Below, piece by piece: positions 30,613 through 37,527 of a stretch of 37,527 bases of DNA. The position numbers were made by a program, and so were the translations under genes. This DNA is from Candidatus Cloacimonadota bacterium. GTDB lineage: Bacteria; Cloacimonadota; Cloacimonadia; Cloacimonadales; Cloacimonadaceae. Below the pieces are notes generated by a model, which was not told the DNA's origin, did not search any database, and saw only the letters and a program-made list of their open reading frames with translations. Location of the stretch: positions 1-37,527 of the forward strand of contig JAJBAV010000028.1 of NCBI GenBank assembly GCA_020532085.1. The letters are read 5' to 3'. How positions within the stretch are numbered: the first letter of the stretch is position 1; every line of letters begins with the position of its first letter.

Positions 30613-31274
30613 TCCCCATTACTCCCACCACCATCCGCCTTTGCCGTGTCAATCCGGACGCCTCTGCCGCCTATCTCCGCTTTGACGCCACCCGCGTGGA
30701 TTACACCCCCACCAAGCGCTACTCAGTGGAAAAGCCCAACGCCTTTGATCCCTCTTTCATTCACCGCCGCGGACCCTGGTTCGAGCATCTCGTCGACGCC
30801 ACATTTATCCTCACGGCAGCCGAATACTCCACCCTCCTAAGCTTCCTCACCGCCCCCGGCCAGCTCTACATTGAGTTCACCTACCAGGGCACCGGCCTTC
30901 TCCAATTCCCCGTCACCTGTGAGGCCCTGCCGCCCCTCCCCGATGATCTCCGCGAATACACTGCCGAAACCACCGCCCGCTTTCGCGCCGCTTGGGCCGA
31001 CGCCCCCGAGTTCATCGACTTCGACAACGTCGATCGCCTCTTTTCTTTTGCCCTCTCCGTGCCAGCCCCCACGGACGCAGTTCGCCTTTACCTGGATGAA
31101 GGGGATATGGCCTCCCTCTCCGTCCGCGCCGCCGCCGACGCAGTTCGCCTTTACCTGGATGAAGGGGATATGGCCTCCCTCTCCGTCCGCGCCGCCGCCG
31201 ACGCAGTTCGCCTTTACCTGGACGAAGGCGAGATGGCTTCCCTCTCCGTCCCTGCCCCCACCGATCCCGAATAA
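30609..31274 (+). CDS. Tail-tip protein, paralogue 2 with repeat tail
   Basis: The 221-residue product overlaps the previous stop by 4 bp. Residues 1-150 are paralogous to the 30169 gene. A C-terminal extension holds three copies of a 21-residue unit starting DAVRLYLDEGDMASLSV. The extension is absent in paralogue 1 and looks like a recent expansion. Confidence 0.7.
   Translation: MIPITPTTIRLCRVNPDASAAYLRFDATRVDYTPTKRYSVEKPNAFDPSFIHRRGPWFEHLVDATFILTAAEYSTLLSFLTAPGQLYIEFTYQGTGLLQFPVTCEALPPLPDDLREYTAETTARFRAAWADAPEFIDFDNVDRLFSFALSVPAPTDAVRLYLDEGDMASLSVRAAADAVRLYLDEGDMASLSVRAAADAVRLYLDEGEMASLSVPAPTDPE
31074..31262 (+). repeat. 63-bp tandem repeat, three copies
   Basis: Units at 31074-31136, 31137-31199 and 31200-31262. 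The first two are almost identical; the third differs at several bases (GACGAAGGCGAG for GATGAAGGGGAT). They keep the frame of the tail-tip gene, so copy-number change would only vary protein length. Confidence 0.9.
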
Positions 31275-31285
31275 AGGACTAAAAT

Positions 31286-32329
31286 ATGAAAACCTGTAAA
31301 ACCCGCATCGGCTTCCGCCAGGCCATCGACGCCCGCCTCATCATCTCCGATCTCGACGGCTCCCACCCCAGGGAGATCCGCTTTGATTCGTTTACAAACA
31401 ACTTTATCCGCCATTTTAGAAACGGCTTTGTCAAGGGAGCGTCCGGTGAAAACCTTGTCAATTCCTCCGACAGCGTCGTGGGGGTGTTCCCAGCCCAAAG
31501 CCTCACCACCGGTTACCTCAACGGCGGCATCATCCTCGGCACCGGCGCACCCTCTCGCGCCTCAACCATGTATGCCCTGGCCACCCCGCTCACCGCCGAC
31601 GATGTTGAGTTCACCCCCCTCTTCGTCGATCTGGTCGAAGACACTAATGACAACACCTCCCAGATCATATTTGCCAAGCACTTTACCAATATCTCCGGTG
31701 GCAACCTCGCCATCACCGAGATCGGCCTAACCTTCAGCGAAGGCGCCACCTACTATCTTTTCTCCCACGACAAAATCGACTACACTTTTCCGGAAGATGC
31801 CACCAAAAAATTCTCCCTGGTTATCTCTTTGTCCTCTGTCTGGCCTCGCAACTTTACCCGCATGCTGGCCAGCACTTTTTCGGCGTATATACCCACGATA
31901 AAGACCTTTGATAATGCTGACTGGACTTCCACCGGTCCGTATGACAGCAACAATTATTACCGCTGGAATTACAACATTTCTTACACTAAAACTGGCCTTC
32001 AGGTCGGCACTGGTGACGCCGCGGAGGATATTACTTTCTACGACCTGGGCACTCGCCTGACCACTGCATCGTTGGAGTTCGCTGAGACCGTGTTTGGTGC
32101 CGCTATATACGATGATAATGACCCCCGCTTTACCATGTCGCGGCTTATTAAAAACACCACTGCGGAGGCGGTGGTAATCAACGAAATAGGTATCGGAGGC
32201 CGAGCGGTTGGACGGTATTCGGGCGCGCCCGAAATACTTATATTCCGCAAAAAACTCTTGATCCCCGTCACCATCGAGGCGGGCGAATGGGCATCCTTCG
32301 AAATCACCTTCCACACTACTTTCGAATGA
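31286..32329 (+). CDS. Putative tail fibre / terminal virion protein
   Basis: The 347-residue product is the last phage gene, with AAAGGA upstream. It is beta-rich with many aromatic and Thr/Asn residues (ALATPLTADDVEFTPLFVDLVEDTNDNTSQIIFAKHFTNISGGNLAITEIGLTF). A similar half motif is repeated near the C-terminus (SRLIKNTTAEAVVINEIGIGG), suggesting an internal duplication of a beta domain. Receptor binding or fibre function is inferred from order. Confidence 0.6.
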   Translation: MKTCKTRIGFRQAIDARLIISDLDGSHPREIRFDSFTNNFIRHFRNGFVKGASGENLVNSSDSVVGVFPAQSLTTGYLNGGIILGTGAPSRASTMYALATPLTADDVEFTPLFVDLVEDTNDNTSQIIFAKHFTNISGGNLAITEIGLTFSEGATYYLFSHDKIDYTFPEDATKKFSLVISLSSVWPRNFTRMLASTFSAYIPTIKTFDNADWTSTGPYDSNNYYRWNYNISYTKTGLQVGTGDAAEDITFYDLGTRLTTASLEFAETVFGAAIYDDNDPRFTMSRLIKNTTAEAVVINEIGIGGRAVGRYSGAPEILIFRKKLLIPVTIEAGEWASFEITFHTTFE

Positions 32330-32426
32330 TGATTAACGCCAAAACGCATCTAATTTCATGGGCTCCTTCACGATGATATACTTTACATATTCTGTCATGC
32401 AAAATCACTCTCGTAAAAAAGGATGG
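32330..32426. other. Short non-coding stretch inside the right end
   Basis: No gene or clear signal is visible between the last phage stop codon and the first right-end site. Confidence 0.4.
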
Positions 32427-32580
32427 TATGCAAGAATGGTGACCTAAATTGCAAGAATCGTGACCTCGTGCCTATAGCTGCAGATGACAAAAATGCAGCT
32501 GTAGGCGGAGCTGTATCTATGGGAAAAACCCTTTATGCAAGAATGGTGACCTTGTATGCAAGAATAAGTGACCTCTTACA
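32427..32580 (+). promoter_or_regulatory. Right-end transposase binding sites
   Basis: Inverted copies of the left-end site, TATGCAAGAATNGTGACC type, occur at 32427-32444, 32449-32465, 32531-32551 and 32555-32573. The last lies 7 bp from the terminal CA at 32580. Two closely spaced pairs with a 65-bp gap mirror the left arrangement. Confidence 0.85.
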
Positions 32581-32855
32581 AGTTTCTCCTCTGTTGTGTA
32601 TGCTCCCAAACCTGATACCGCCACGTTGCGCGCGCAGTTGGCGCATAACAGGTAATAGCGGATGCTGTCCTCTTCGCGCCTGATCAGTTTGTCCAGTTCC
32701 GACTTCATCTGGGGGAATTGCCGTTCGTTCAGAAGGCATTCGAACACGCTTTTTTGCACTCGCTTTCCGTATTTGAGAAGGCATTTTACAGCCTGACGCC
32801 TGATCTTGTTTGAGACTATGTCAAAGCAAACCAGGTATAGTTTCATGTCGGCCAT
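32517..32855 (-). CDS. cas2: Cas2, C-terminus replaced by phage-end sequence
   Basis: The 112-codon frame has the Cas2 ferredoxin-like fold pattern: KLYLVCFDIVSNKIRRQAVKCLLKYGKRVQKSVFECLLNERQFPQMKSELDKLI, with the conserved Asp12 (FDI). SIRYYLLC follows. Native sequence ends at Leu92 (EEKL). After that, 20 residues beginning VRGHLF are encoded by the right end of the prophage. Without the insertion the gene reads IIV-stop, a normal 95-residue Cas2. Cas2 pairs with Cas1 to insert spacers, and the C-terminal strand of Cas2 contacts Cas1 in the E. coli complex. The new tail could impair assembly, though the fold core is complete. Confidence 0.93.
   Translation of the reverse strand: MADMKLYLVCFDIVSNKIRRQAVKCLLKYGKRVQKSVFECLLNERQFPQMKSELDKLIRREEDSIRYYLLCANCARNVAVSGLGAYTTEEKLVRGHLFLHTRSPFLHKGFFP
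32581..32585. repeat. Right 5-bp target-site duplication (AGTTT)
   Basis: These five bases directly follow the TTACA end of the prophage and match 2621-2625. They fall inside codons K-L of cas2. Confidence 0.9.
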
Positions 32856-32887
32856 TTTTTCTCCATCATCAGGCTATCTCTAAAAAC

Positions 32888-33934
32888 TTATGTCCAGGCA
32901 AAGGGGCTGTAATCTTTCTTTTTCTGACAATGCGCGGCTAGTTTTCTGGCTTGGAGAAGGAAAATGTCTTTCAGGCTCCAATCCCCCGCAGGTTGTTCCA
33001 AAGTAAAACGGGAGTTAACCATTTTGGCAAAGGATGTGATCACTATCTTCATGCCATCCTGATTAAGGGAGACCGGCAGAAGTCGAGTACCGGGATCTAA
33101 GCCATCCTCCTCTGCTTCGTCATCAGGCAAAGCGTTGTAAACAAAGTGTCCGGGTCTAATTTCTTTCCGGTTGATGATGGTGATGATCAGGTTGTCGACA
33201 AGTGGCCGGAATTCTTCCATCAGGTCCAATACGAGTGACTGCCTGCCATAGGCGATATCATGCAAAGCTCCGAAATAGGGGTCCAATCCACAAACATAAG
33301 TAGCCCCCATTACCTGGTTCATCAGGAAAGTGTAACCCAGAGACAGCAGGGCGTTGACTTCATCGCGGGGAGGGCGTCTGTTGCGGCCTGAAAAGGAGAA
33401 TCCCTCATTTGTTATCAGGACGGGGAAGGCGGTAAAATAGTTTTTTGCAGCTATTCCTTCATACCCCCGGATGCTGTCCAGGTCAATTGAGGCTCCGGTA
33501 AGCCTCTCAATGATACCCTGATTCCTAAGGATGGCCTCCGAGATCAACATGTTTTTGTTGCGTTTGAGTCTCCTGCCGAGGTGCTCCTGCATGTTGTCCA
33601 GTTTCCCCTTAATGTAGGTGGCGGCAAGTTGTTCCCGGTTAGTCTGGGAATCCAGGAACTGGTACTGAGCCACTCTCAATTGAACGTTCTTGCCGAATTC
33701 GCCCACCAGCCGGCCTTTGAATTTTCCGTAATAGGAAAGAAATACTGTGTCGATCCTGTGCTTGAGGAGATAGGTCAAGACCGGAGTGGTAAGGGTTATG
33801 TTGCCCACGATGATCATTTGTGAAATGTCTTTGGTATGAAACCAGCGCAGGAGATGGAATCCCTTGAAAACATGAAGCCTGTCCCCCCGTTTGCAAACAG
33901 AGGCTCCCTGATCGGCAATGTAAACAACTGACAT
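32888..33934 (-). CDS. cas1: Cas1 integrase
   Basis: The 348-residue product has the Cas1 signature residues: E159 (IRGYEGIAAKNYF), H225 (GLDPYFGALHDIAYGRQSLVLDL), and D237 with E240 (LVLDLMEEFRPLVDNLI) as metal ligands. The N-terminal beta domain (VVYIADQGASVCKRGDRLHVF) is present. Length is normal. It makes the Cas1-Cas2 integration complex that adds spacers next to the leader. It lies 32 bp before cas2 and 2 bp after the TPR gene, clearly in one operon. Confidence 0.97.
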   Translation of the reverse strand: MSVVYIADQGASVCKRGDRLHVFKGFHLLRWFHTKDISQMIIVGNITLTTPVLTYLLKHRIDTVFLSYYGKFKGRLVGEFGKNVQLRVAQYQFLDSQTNREQLAATYIKGKLDNMQEHLGRRLKRNKNMLISEAILRNQGIIERLTGASIDLDSIRGYEGIAAKNYFTAFPVLITNEGFSFSGRNRRPPRDEVNALLSLGYTFLMNQVMGATYVCGLDPYFGALHDIAYGRQSLVLDLMEEFRPLVDNLIITIINRKEIRPGHFVYNALPDDEAEEDGLDPGTRLLPVSLNQDGMKIVITSFAKMVNSRFTLEQPAGDWSLKDIFLLQARKLAAHCQKKKDYSPFAWT

Positions 33935-33936
33935 AC

Positions 33937-35226
33937 TCAGGCCGGGCGGATATTGACCGCTTTTTGGCTTTCCCGCTGTTTTTGAGGATCATAAGAAGCC
34001 TGGAGATGGAATCTGACAGCAAGCCCCGCAGCCAGCTTCGCGGTGGACATCCTGCAATCCCTGACCCGGAAATAGTATGAAGACTTCCCCGACAGGATGA
34101 AGCCGGCTTTACCATGCGGCAGTAGCTTGCCTATCTTTCCTGTCAACCAAGGGGTATCACGGTGGATCATATCATCCAAAGCATCCATGATCGGGCCACG
34201 CAGCGCCATAAAATGGGGCAGCGTATCCAAGGAGATGTTGTGGTCTGTTAACTCCCGCAACAGATTTTGATCGATCTTCCAGCCTTTGAATTTGCGGATG
34301 GAGGCACTCAGCTTTAACAAGGCCAGGGCAAGGTCGAACTGCTTCTCCCGGGAGACAATCTGCCTCAACAACTCCCAGAGGTGGATCTTGTTCTCGGTGT
34401 CCCCGAAAGACTGAGCGGCCCGGACAGCAAGGCTTAGCGCCTGGCTGTGACGCTTCAGCTTGAATGCCACTTCGGCGGCCTCATGCAGCAGGAACCAATC
34501 CTGCTTTATCTTGATGATGCTCTCAAACATTTCCATGGCCTGATCTAGGTCTTCCAGCCGGAAATGGCAGAGGGCTTTCCGGCGCAGTAACCAGATCCCA
34601 TTCCCCGATGAAAGTTGAATCCCGTTTTCCAGGGTTTCGCCGCACAATCTCAGGCATTCGGAATAGTCGCCAGACGAATACAGCGCCCTGGTAAGGATGG
34701 AGGTGTATTGTTCCCTTGCTGAGGGCAAATCCTTGCCTCCGTTGGGCGATGGGCAGGGCTCTGGATTGAGCATGAAGGGGTCCAATAACCGACAGAGTTG
34801 TATCACAAACACTGGGGGGAATTCAGGATGTTTTTTGAGCAGGGCAAAAACGCTTAAGGGCAGGGGATGAAGACCCTGTCTTTGAGGAAAAATAGCTTCC
34901 ATCTTTTCCAGATGCTCCACCGCGTCAGCTCCGCCTAACTGGCCTGCTCCCTTGAAATAGTGGAAATACATGCACCAGGCAGTGTTCTGGCGGATGCCAT
35001 CCCAGACGCCCGGCATAGCGCAAGCCTTGAGACCCAGCTCGATCGCCCGAGGATAATCTCCGGATTTATTCAGGGTATACAATAGCTTGTAAACTAGGGG
35101 AAAATCCCCATTGTCGCCTGATTCGCTGTACAGCTTCGAAAGAAGCTCGGCCGCCGCGGTTGGATTACCGCTGTTCGTAAGTTCCTCAGCTTGGAAGAAT
35201 AGCTCTTTGCGTTGATTAAGGTTCAT
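33937..35226 (-). CDS. TPR-repeat protein with C-terminal cold-shock-like domain, adaptation-module partner
   Basis: The 429-residue product consists of helical TPR-like repeats from residue about 5 to 300 (for example NPTAAAELLSKLYSESGDNGDFPLVYKLLYTLNKSGDYPRAIELGLKA). The last 75 residues read like a cold-shock/OB domain: GKIGKLLPHGKAGFIL, YYFRVRDCR, LAAGLAVRFHL, YDPQKQ, AVNI. That matches G.V......GFI / F / L..G..V.F.. / A..V, though the aromatic RNP positions are only partly kept. A single-strand nucleic acid binding role beside the primase and Cas1-Cas2 is inferred. It lies 2 bp from cas1 and 22 bp from the primase gene. Confidence 0.75.
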   Translation of the reverse strand: MNLNQRKELFFQAEELTNSGNPTAAAELLSKLYSESGDNGDFPLVYKLLYTLNKSGDYPRAIELGLKACAMPGVWDGIRQNTAWCMYFHYFKGAGQLGGADAVEHLEKMEAIFPQRQGLHPLPLSVFALLKKHPEFPPVFVIQLCRLLDPFMLNPEPCPSPNGGKDLPSAREQYTSILTRALYSSGDYSECLRLCGETLENGIQLSSGNGIWLLRRKALCHFRLEDLDQAMEMFESIIKIKQDWFLLHEAAEVAFKLKRHSQALSLAVRAAQSFGDTENKIHLWELLRQIVSREKQFDLALALLKLSASIRKFKGWKIDQNLLRELTDHNISLDTLPHFMALRGPIMDALDDMIHRDTPWLTGKIGKLLPHGKAGFILSGKSSYYFRVRDCRMSTAKLAAGLAVRFHLQASYDPQKQRESQKAVNIRPA

Positions 35227-35248
35227 GGTTTCATCCTTTCATTTTCTG

Positions 35249-37123
35249 CTATTTAAGTTTAAGCACCAATGAAGCATCATCAGGTTTGCCCGATCTGGTC
35301 AGAACTCCATAGGGCGTTGTTATCGCATCTACTCCGGCATCGGCAAACGCAGTCAGGATATCTGTTTCAGCCTCGCTTAACCGTTCTGAGAGAGTTTGGC
35401 TGTCTTTCTTCAACTTCAGATAGTTTGAGACCATTTCTCTCAGCTTCAGATCGTTTTCCCGCAACGGCGCGGGCCTGCGGTCTTCCAACTGCTTCAAATG
35501 TAACAAAGGAGTGGGATACATTGCTTGCGCGTCGCCAAATTCGCAGTTACATGTCCCTTTTTCGAGCAGATCCCCCAGCAGCAAACGGATCTTGGGGCAG
35601 CCCATCGAGTTGCCCCGGAAGGCCGAGCGCATGAGGTCCCGGGAATCATAGCCGGGTAATCTGCGCAGTAGGGAATTGACGATTGCCGGGCCGTTTTTCA
35701 GATATCCGCAAGTATAGCGCAGCACGTTTTTCTGTCCCGCTGTCAGTTCACTCCTGCTTTGAACCATGCTGTCTAGCTTCCAAAGGGCTTGGCAGTTTTC
35801 TTTGAGGCAAAGCCATTCGGGGTCTGTTTCCGGGTCCGCCCCAATCTCGATTGCGTCCTCCGTTCTACCGTCTTCTTGCCCCGGTTCTGCGGAAACTGAA
35901 ACATTAACAATGTCCGGATCCAAAGAATACAGCGCCGAAAGGAACGTGGAAGCTGAAACTTTGTTGGCGTTCCGCACAAAATCCTGAAAGCCAATCAGCT
36001 TGCCATCTTCGTCGAGCATAGAACTTGGCAGGCCCGTCAAGCGATGGATGCCGTAAGGCAGTTTAACTAGGTTGCCATAGTTTGCCGCTGAAGCGCGGGT
36101 CTGTTTGGGGAATATCTCTATGCCCAGCGGCAGGTTTTCCAGACTCACCTGTGCCGCTATCCTCTGAGCCAGGCTCCTGGCGAATTTTGCGGAAACCGGT
36201 TCCTCCAGCAGGATCCAGATATGATAGCCTTTGTAGCCGCTGAATTCCAGATTCATCTCCAAACCATAAGTCCGCAGCACGGCGCGGAAATTGGATGTAA
36301 CCCTCTGGTAGCCGTTCTCCAGCCAAAGCCGGAAATCCTGGTCATGCAAGTCATCTAGGTGCGACTTGTTAAGATCAAGGTCAAAGACGATCCAGTTTAC
36401 CCGGTTGGCCAGGTCCAGTTGATACACGCCGATCGTCTGGATGCCGAGTAGGTGGTTGCGTAAGTGGTTTATGTTAAGGGGTTCATGCACTGGATTGTAG
36501 CCGTGTTTTCCGTCGTCGGAGATCCACTGGCGGGCATGGCAGTTTTCTCTGCCCCGGAAGACGCGGAGCATTGTCAGCAGATCCGCCTCGGAAAAATCCG
36601 AAGTTTGCGCGTCATCTCCGGGGTTAGATTCAGCTGCTGATCTGTCTGCTGATGGCAATAACACCCCGTTTGCTGCCGCTAGTTCCTCCAATTTGCCTGC
36701 CTGTTCCCGGTCGTCATTGTCCCGGCAATGCTTCCGGCAATCAAGATAATAGGGCCGATGGTCCGGGAAGGACTCCAGGCGAGAATTGATAAATTCAAGA
36801 TAATCTGAGGCAACATGATGGAGTCTGAGTATCCTTGCCTTCTGCAAGGCGGCGGAATGGTTTTTAGGATCTTCCGAGAGAATGTCAGACAATTGGGCAA
36901 GCGCTTCGTCTATACGCCCCAGCATAAGTAACCAGCGAGCCAATTCCTCTTTTTCCGCGCCATCAAGGTCCGCAAGGTTTTGGGCCACACTGCAGGCTTG
37001 GCCAGCGTACTCCAAATCCTCAGAGAGAAAACTGCGGTTGAACCGGACCCGGCACTCGTGAAAATCGCTCGGAAGCGTGCCGGCCTGTGTACCTTGGTTT
37101 AACAACATATTGGGATTTGTCAT
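35249..37123 (-). CDS. CRISPR-associated primase-polymerase (CAPP), TPR plus AEP fusion
   Basis: In the 624-residue product, residues about 35-150 are TPR-like helices (EEELARWLLMLGRIDEALAQLSDILSEDP). Residues about 180-400 are an archaeo-eukaryotic primase: motif I VFDLDLN (D248, D250), motif II SGYKGYHIW (H301), and IEIFPKQ plus VKLPYGIHR (K354) as motif III. Residues about 436-545 hold C439, C444, C472, C509, C525 and C527 (ENC, YTC, MGCPKIR, GTCNCEF, YPTPLLH), likely a PriCT/Fe-S or zinc module. A coiled tail ends it. Prim-pols of this type next to Cas1-Cas2 are thought to make or process DNA for spacer capture. TAGGAGG precedes the ATG; it is the first gene of the operon. Confidence 0.9.
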   Translation of the reverse strand: MTNPNMLLNQGTQAGTLPSDFHECRVRFNRSFLSEDLEYAGQACSVAQNLADLDGAEKEELARWLLMLGRIDEALAQLSDILSEDPKNHSAALQKARILRLHHVASDYLEFINSRLESFPDHRPYYLDCRKHCRDNDDREQAGKLEELAAANGVLLPSADRSAAESNPGDDAQTSDFSEADLLTMLRVFRGRENCHARQWISDDGKHGYNPVHEPLNINHLRNHLLGIQTIGVYQLDLANRVNWIVFDLDLNKSHLDDLHDQDFRLWLENGYQRVTSNFRAVLRTYGLEMNLEFSGYKGYHIWILLEEPVSAKFARSLAQRIAAQVSLENLPLGIEIFPKQTRASAANYGNLVKLPYGIHRLTGLPSSMLDEDGKLIGFQDFVRNANKVSASTFLSALYSLDPDIVNVSVSAEPGQEDGRTEDAIEIGADPETDPEWLCLKENCQALWKLDSMVQSRSELTAGQKNVLRYTCGYLKNGPAIVNSLLRRLPGYDSRDLMRSAFRGNSMGCPKIRLLLGDLLEKGTCNCEFGDAQAMYPTPLLHLKQLEDRRPAPLRENDLKLREMVSNYLKLKKDSQTLSERLSEAETDILTAFADAGVDAITTPYGVLTRSGKPDDASLVLKLK

Positions 37124-37527
37124 CTATACCTCCTAATGAGTCAGGGCTGCAGATAGTTCATGGAATCTCTCCTGAAGCCCGGTTTTCAGATCTATAGCAT
37201 AGCTTGCAAGCAAATATCAGCAATAGTTGTGAACTGCTTCCACCTTTCGCCAAAGACGCAATGGCAGAAATGACAATGTTGGATCTGCCTTTCTGTTGTT
37301 TAATGTGAACAGTCTGACTTGATTCCTGACAAATTTTTATGCCTGCTCTCCAACGAAGTCGCCGCAACCCTTTTCGGACAAGCCCTCTTGGTTTTATTAA
37401 TATAAGACCTTTGCACATAATCCTCAGGGTCTGGTGAAAAAGTAAGAGCATTTAGGATCAAAAAGTAGTTTTTGAAATCTGCAAATAATTCTTGACAAAA
37501 TAGATAGGCTCATATTTTGTCACTCTA
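37124..37527. promoter_or_regulatory. Upstream region of the adaptation operon
   Basis: No credible gene is visible; a 97-codon minus frame at 37158-37451 lacks a ribosome site and protein-like composition. On the minus strand the 37124-37220 part should hold the operon promoter (TATGCTATAG near 37195 could be a -10). On the plus strand TTGACA at 37491-37496 followed by TATTTT 15 bp later could be a promoter for a gene to the right. Both are weak calls. Confidence 0.3.

Larger units (their letters stand above)
2626..32580 (+). mobile_element. Complete Mu-like siphophage prophage, 29,955 bp
   Basis: The element starts TGTAAAGAGG and ends CCTCTTACA, imperfect inverted ends with terminal TG...CA, and is flanked by AGTTT on both sides. 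Both ends carry inverted arrays of a GGTCACNATTCTTGCATA site. Inside are repressor, MuA-like transposase, MuB-like ATPase, GemA-like and DUF3164-like genes. A full packaging, head and long-tail module with tape measure follows. All structural genes appear intact, so it could be an active phage. The insertion lies within the last codons of cas2. Confidence 0.95.

Noticed and set aside
37158-37451. 97-residue minus-strand frame upstream of the prim-pol gene
   Set aside because: There is no ribosome site, the Arg/Leu/Lys composition is unlike a structured protein, and the operon promoter should lie here.

Overview
The window is bacterial DNA holding a CRISPR locus that has been hit by two different Mu-like (DDE-transposase) elements. 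The host looks like a Gram-negative anaerobe: lipobox and signal-peptide genes are present, and the flanks are less GC-rich than the phage. A dispersed 40-bp element reminds me weakly of Cloacimonadota genomes. That assignment is a guess.

Region 1 (1-1523): the end of a first Mu-like element, reading leftward out of the window. It carries the N-terminal two thirds of a MuA-type transposase, a promoter-proximal palindrome, and terminal CACTGTGACA sites. Region 2 (1692-2625): a CRISPR array of nine 37-bp repeats and eight spacers, read on the minus strand, followed by its leader, a large-loop terminator and the last codons of cas2. Region 3 (2626-32580): a complete 29,955-bp Mu-like siphophage prophage with ends TGTAA...TTACA and a 5-bp AGTTT target duplication. 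Region 4 (32517-37123): on the minus strand, in transcription order, a TPR plus archaeo-eukaryotic primase fusion (a CRISPR-associated prim-pol, CAPP), a TPR plus cold-shock-like protein, cas1 and cas2. No interference (effector) genes are in the window.

The prophage sits in the 3' end of cas2. Removing it and one AGTTT copy restores a 95-residue Cas2 ending KLIIV. As it stands, the last three residues are replaced by 20 encoded by the phage terminus. The insertion also separates the adaptation operon from its terminator, the CRISPR leader and the array by 30 kb.

Prophage layout: a leftward lysogeny operon (S24/CI-like repressor plus lipoprotein) and a Cro/Ner-like gene face each other across a palindromic operator region. 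The rightward early operon follows (MuA-like transposase, MuB-like ATPase, GemA-like, DUF3164-like, replication-type C-terminal domain, several zinc-ribbon proteins), ending at a strong terminator. The late region holds a small terminase, an inserted adhesin cassette, large terminase, gpF-like head protein, head-completion genes, portal, a protease-capsid fusion, tail tube, a tail-assembly chaperone with a -1 frameshift, tape measure, and tail-tip or fibre genes. Strand composition alternates between purine-rich and C-rich coding blocks, which suggests modular assembly.
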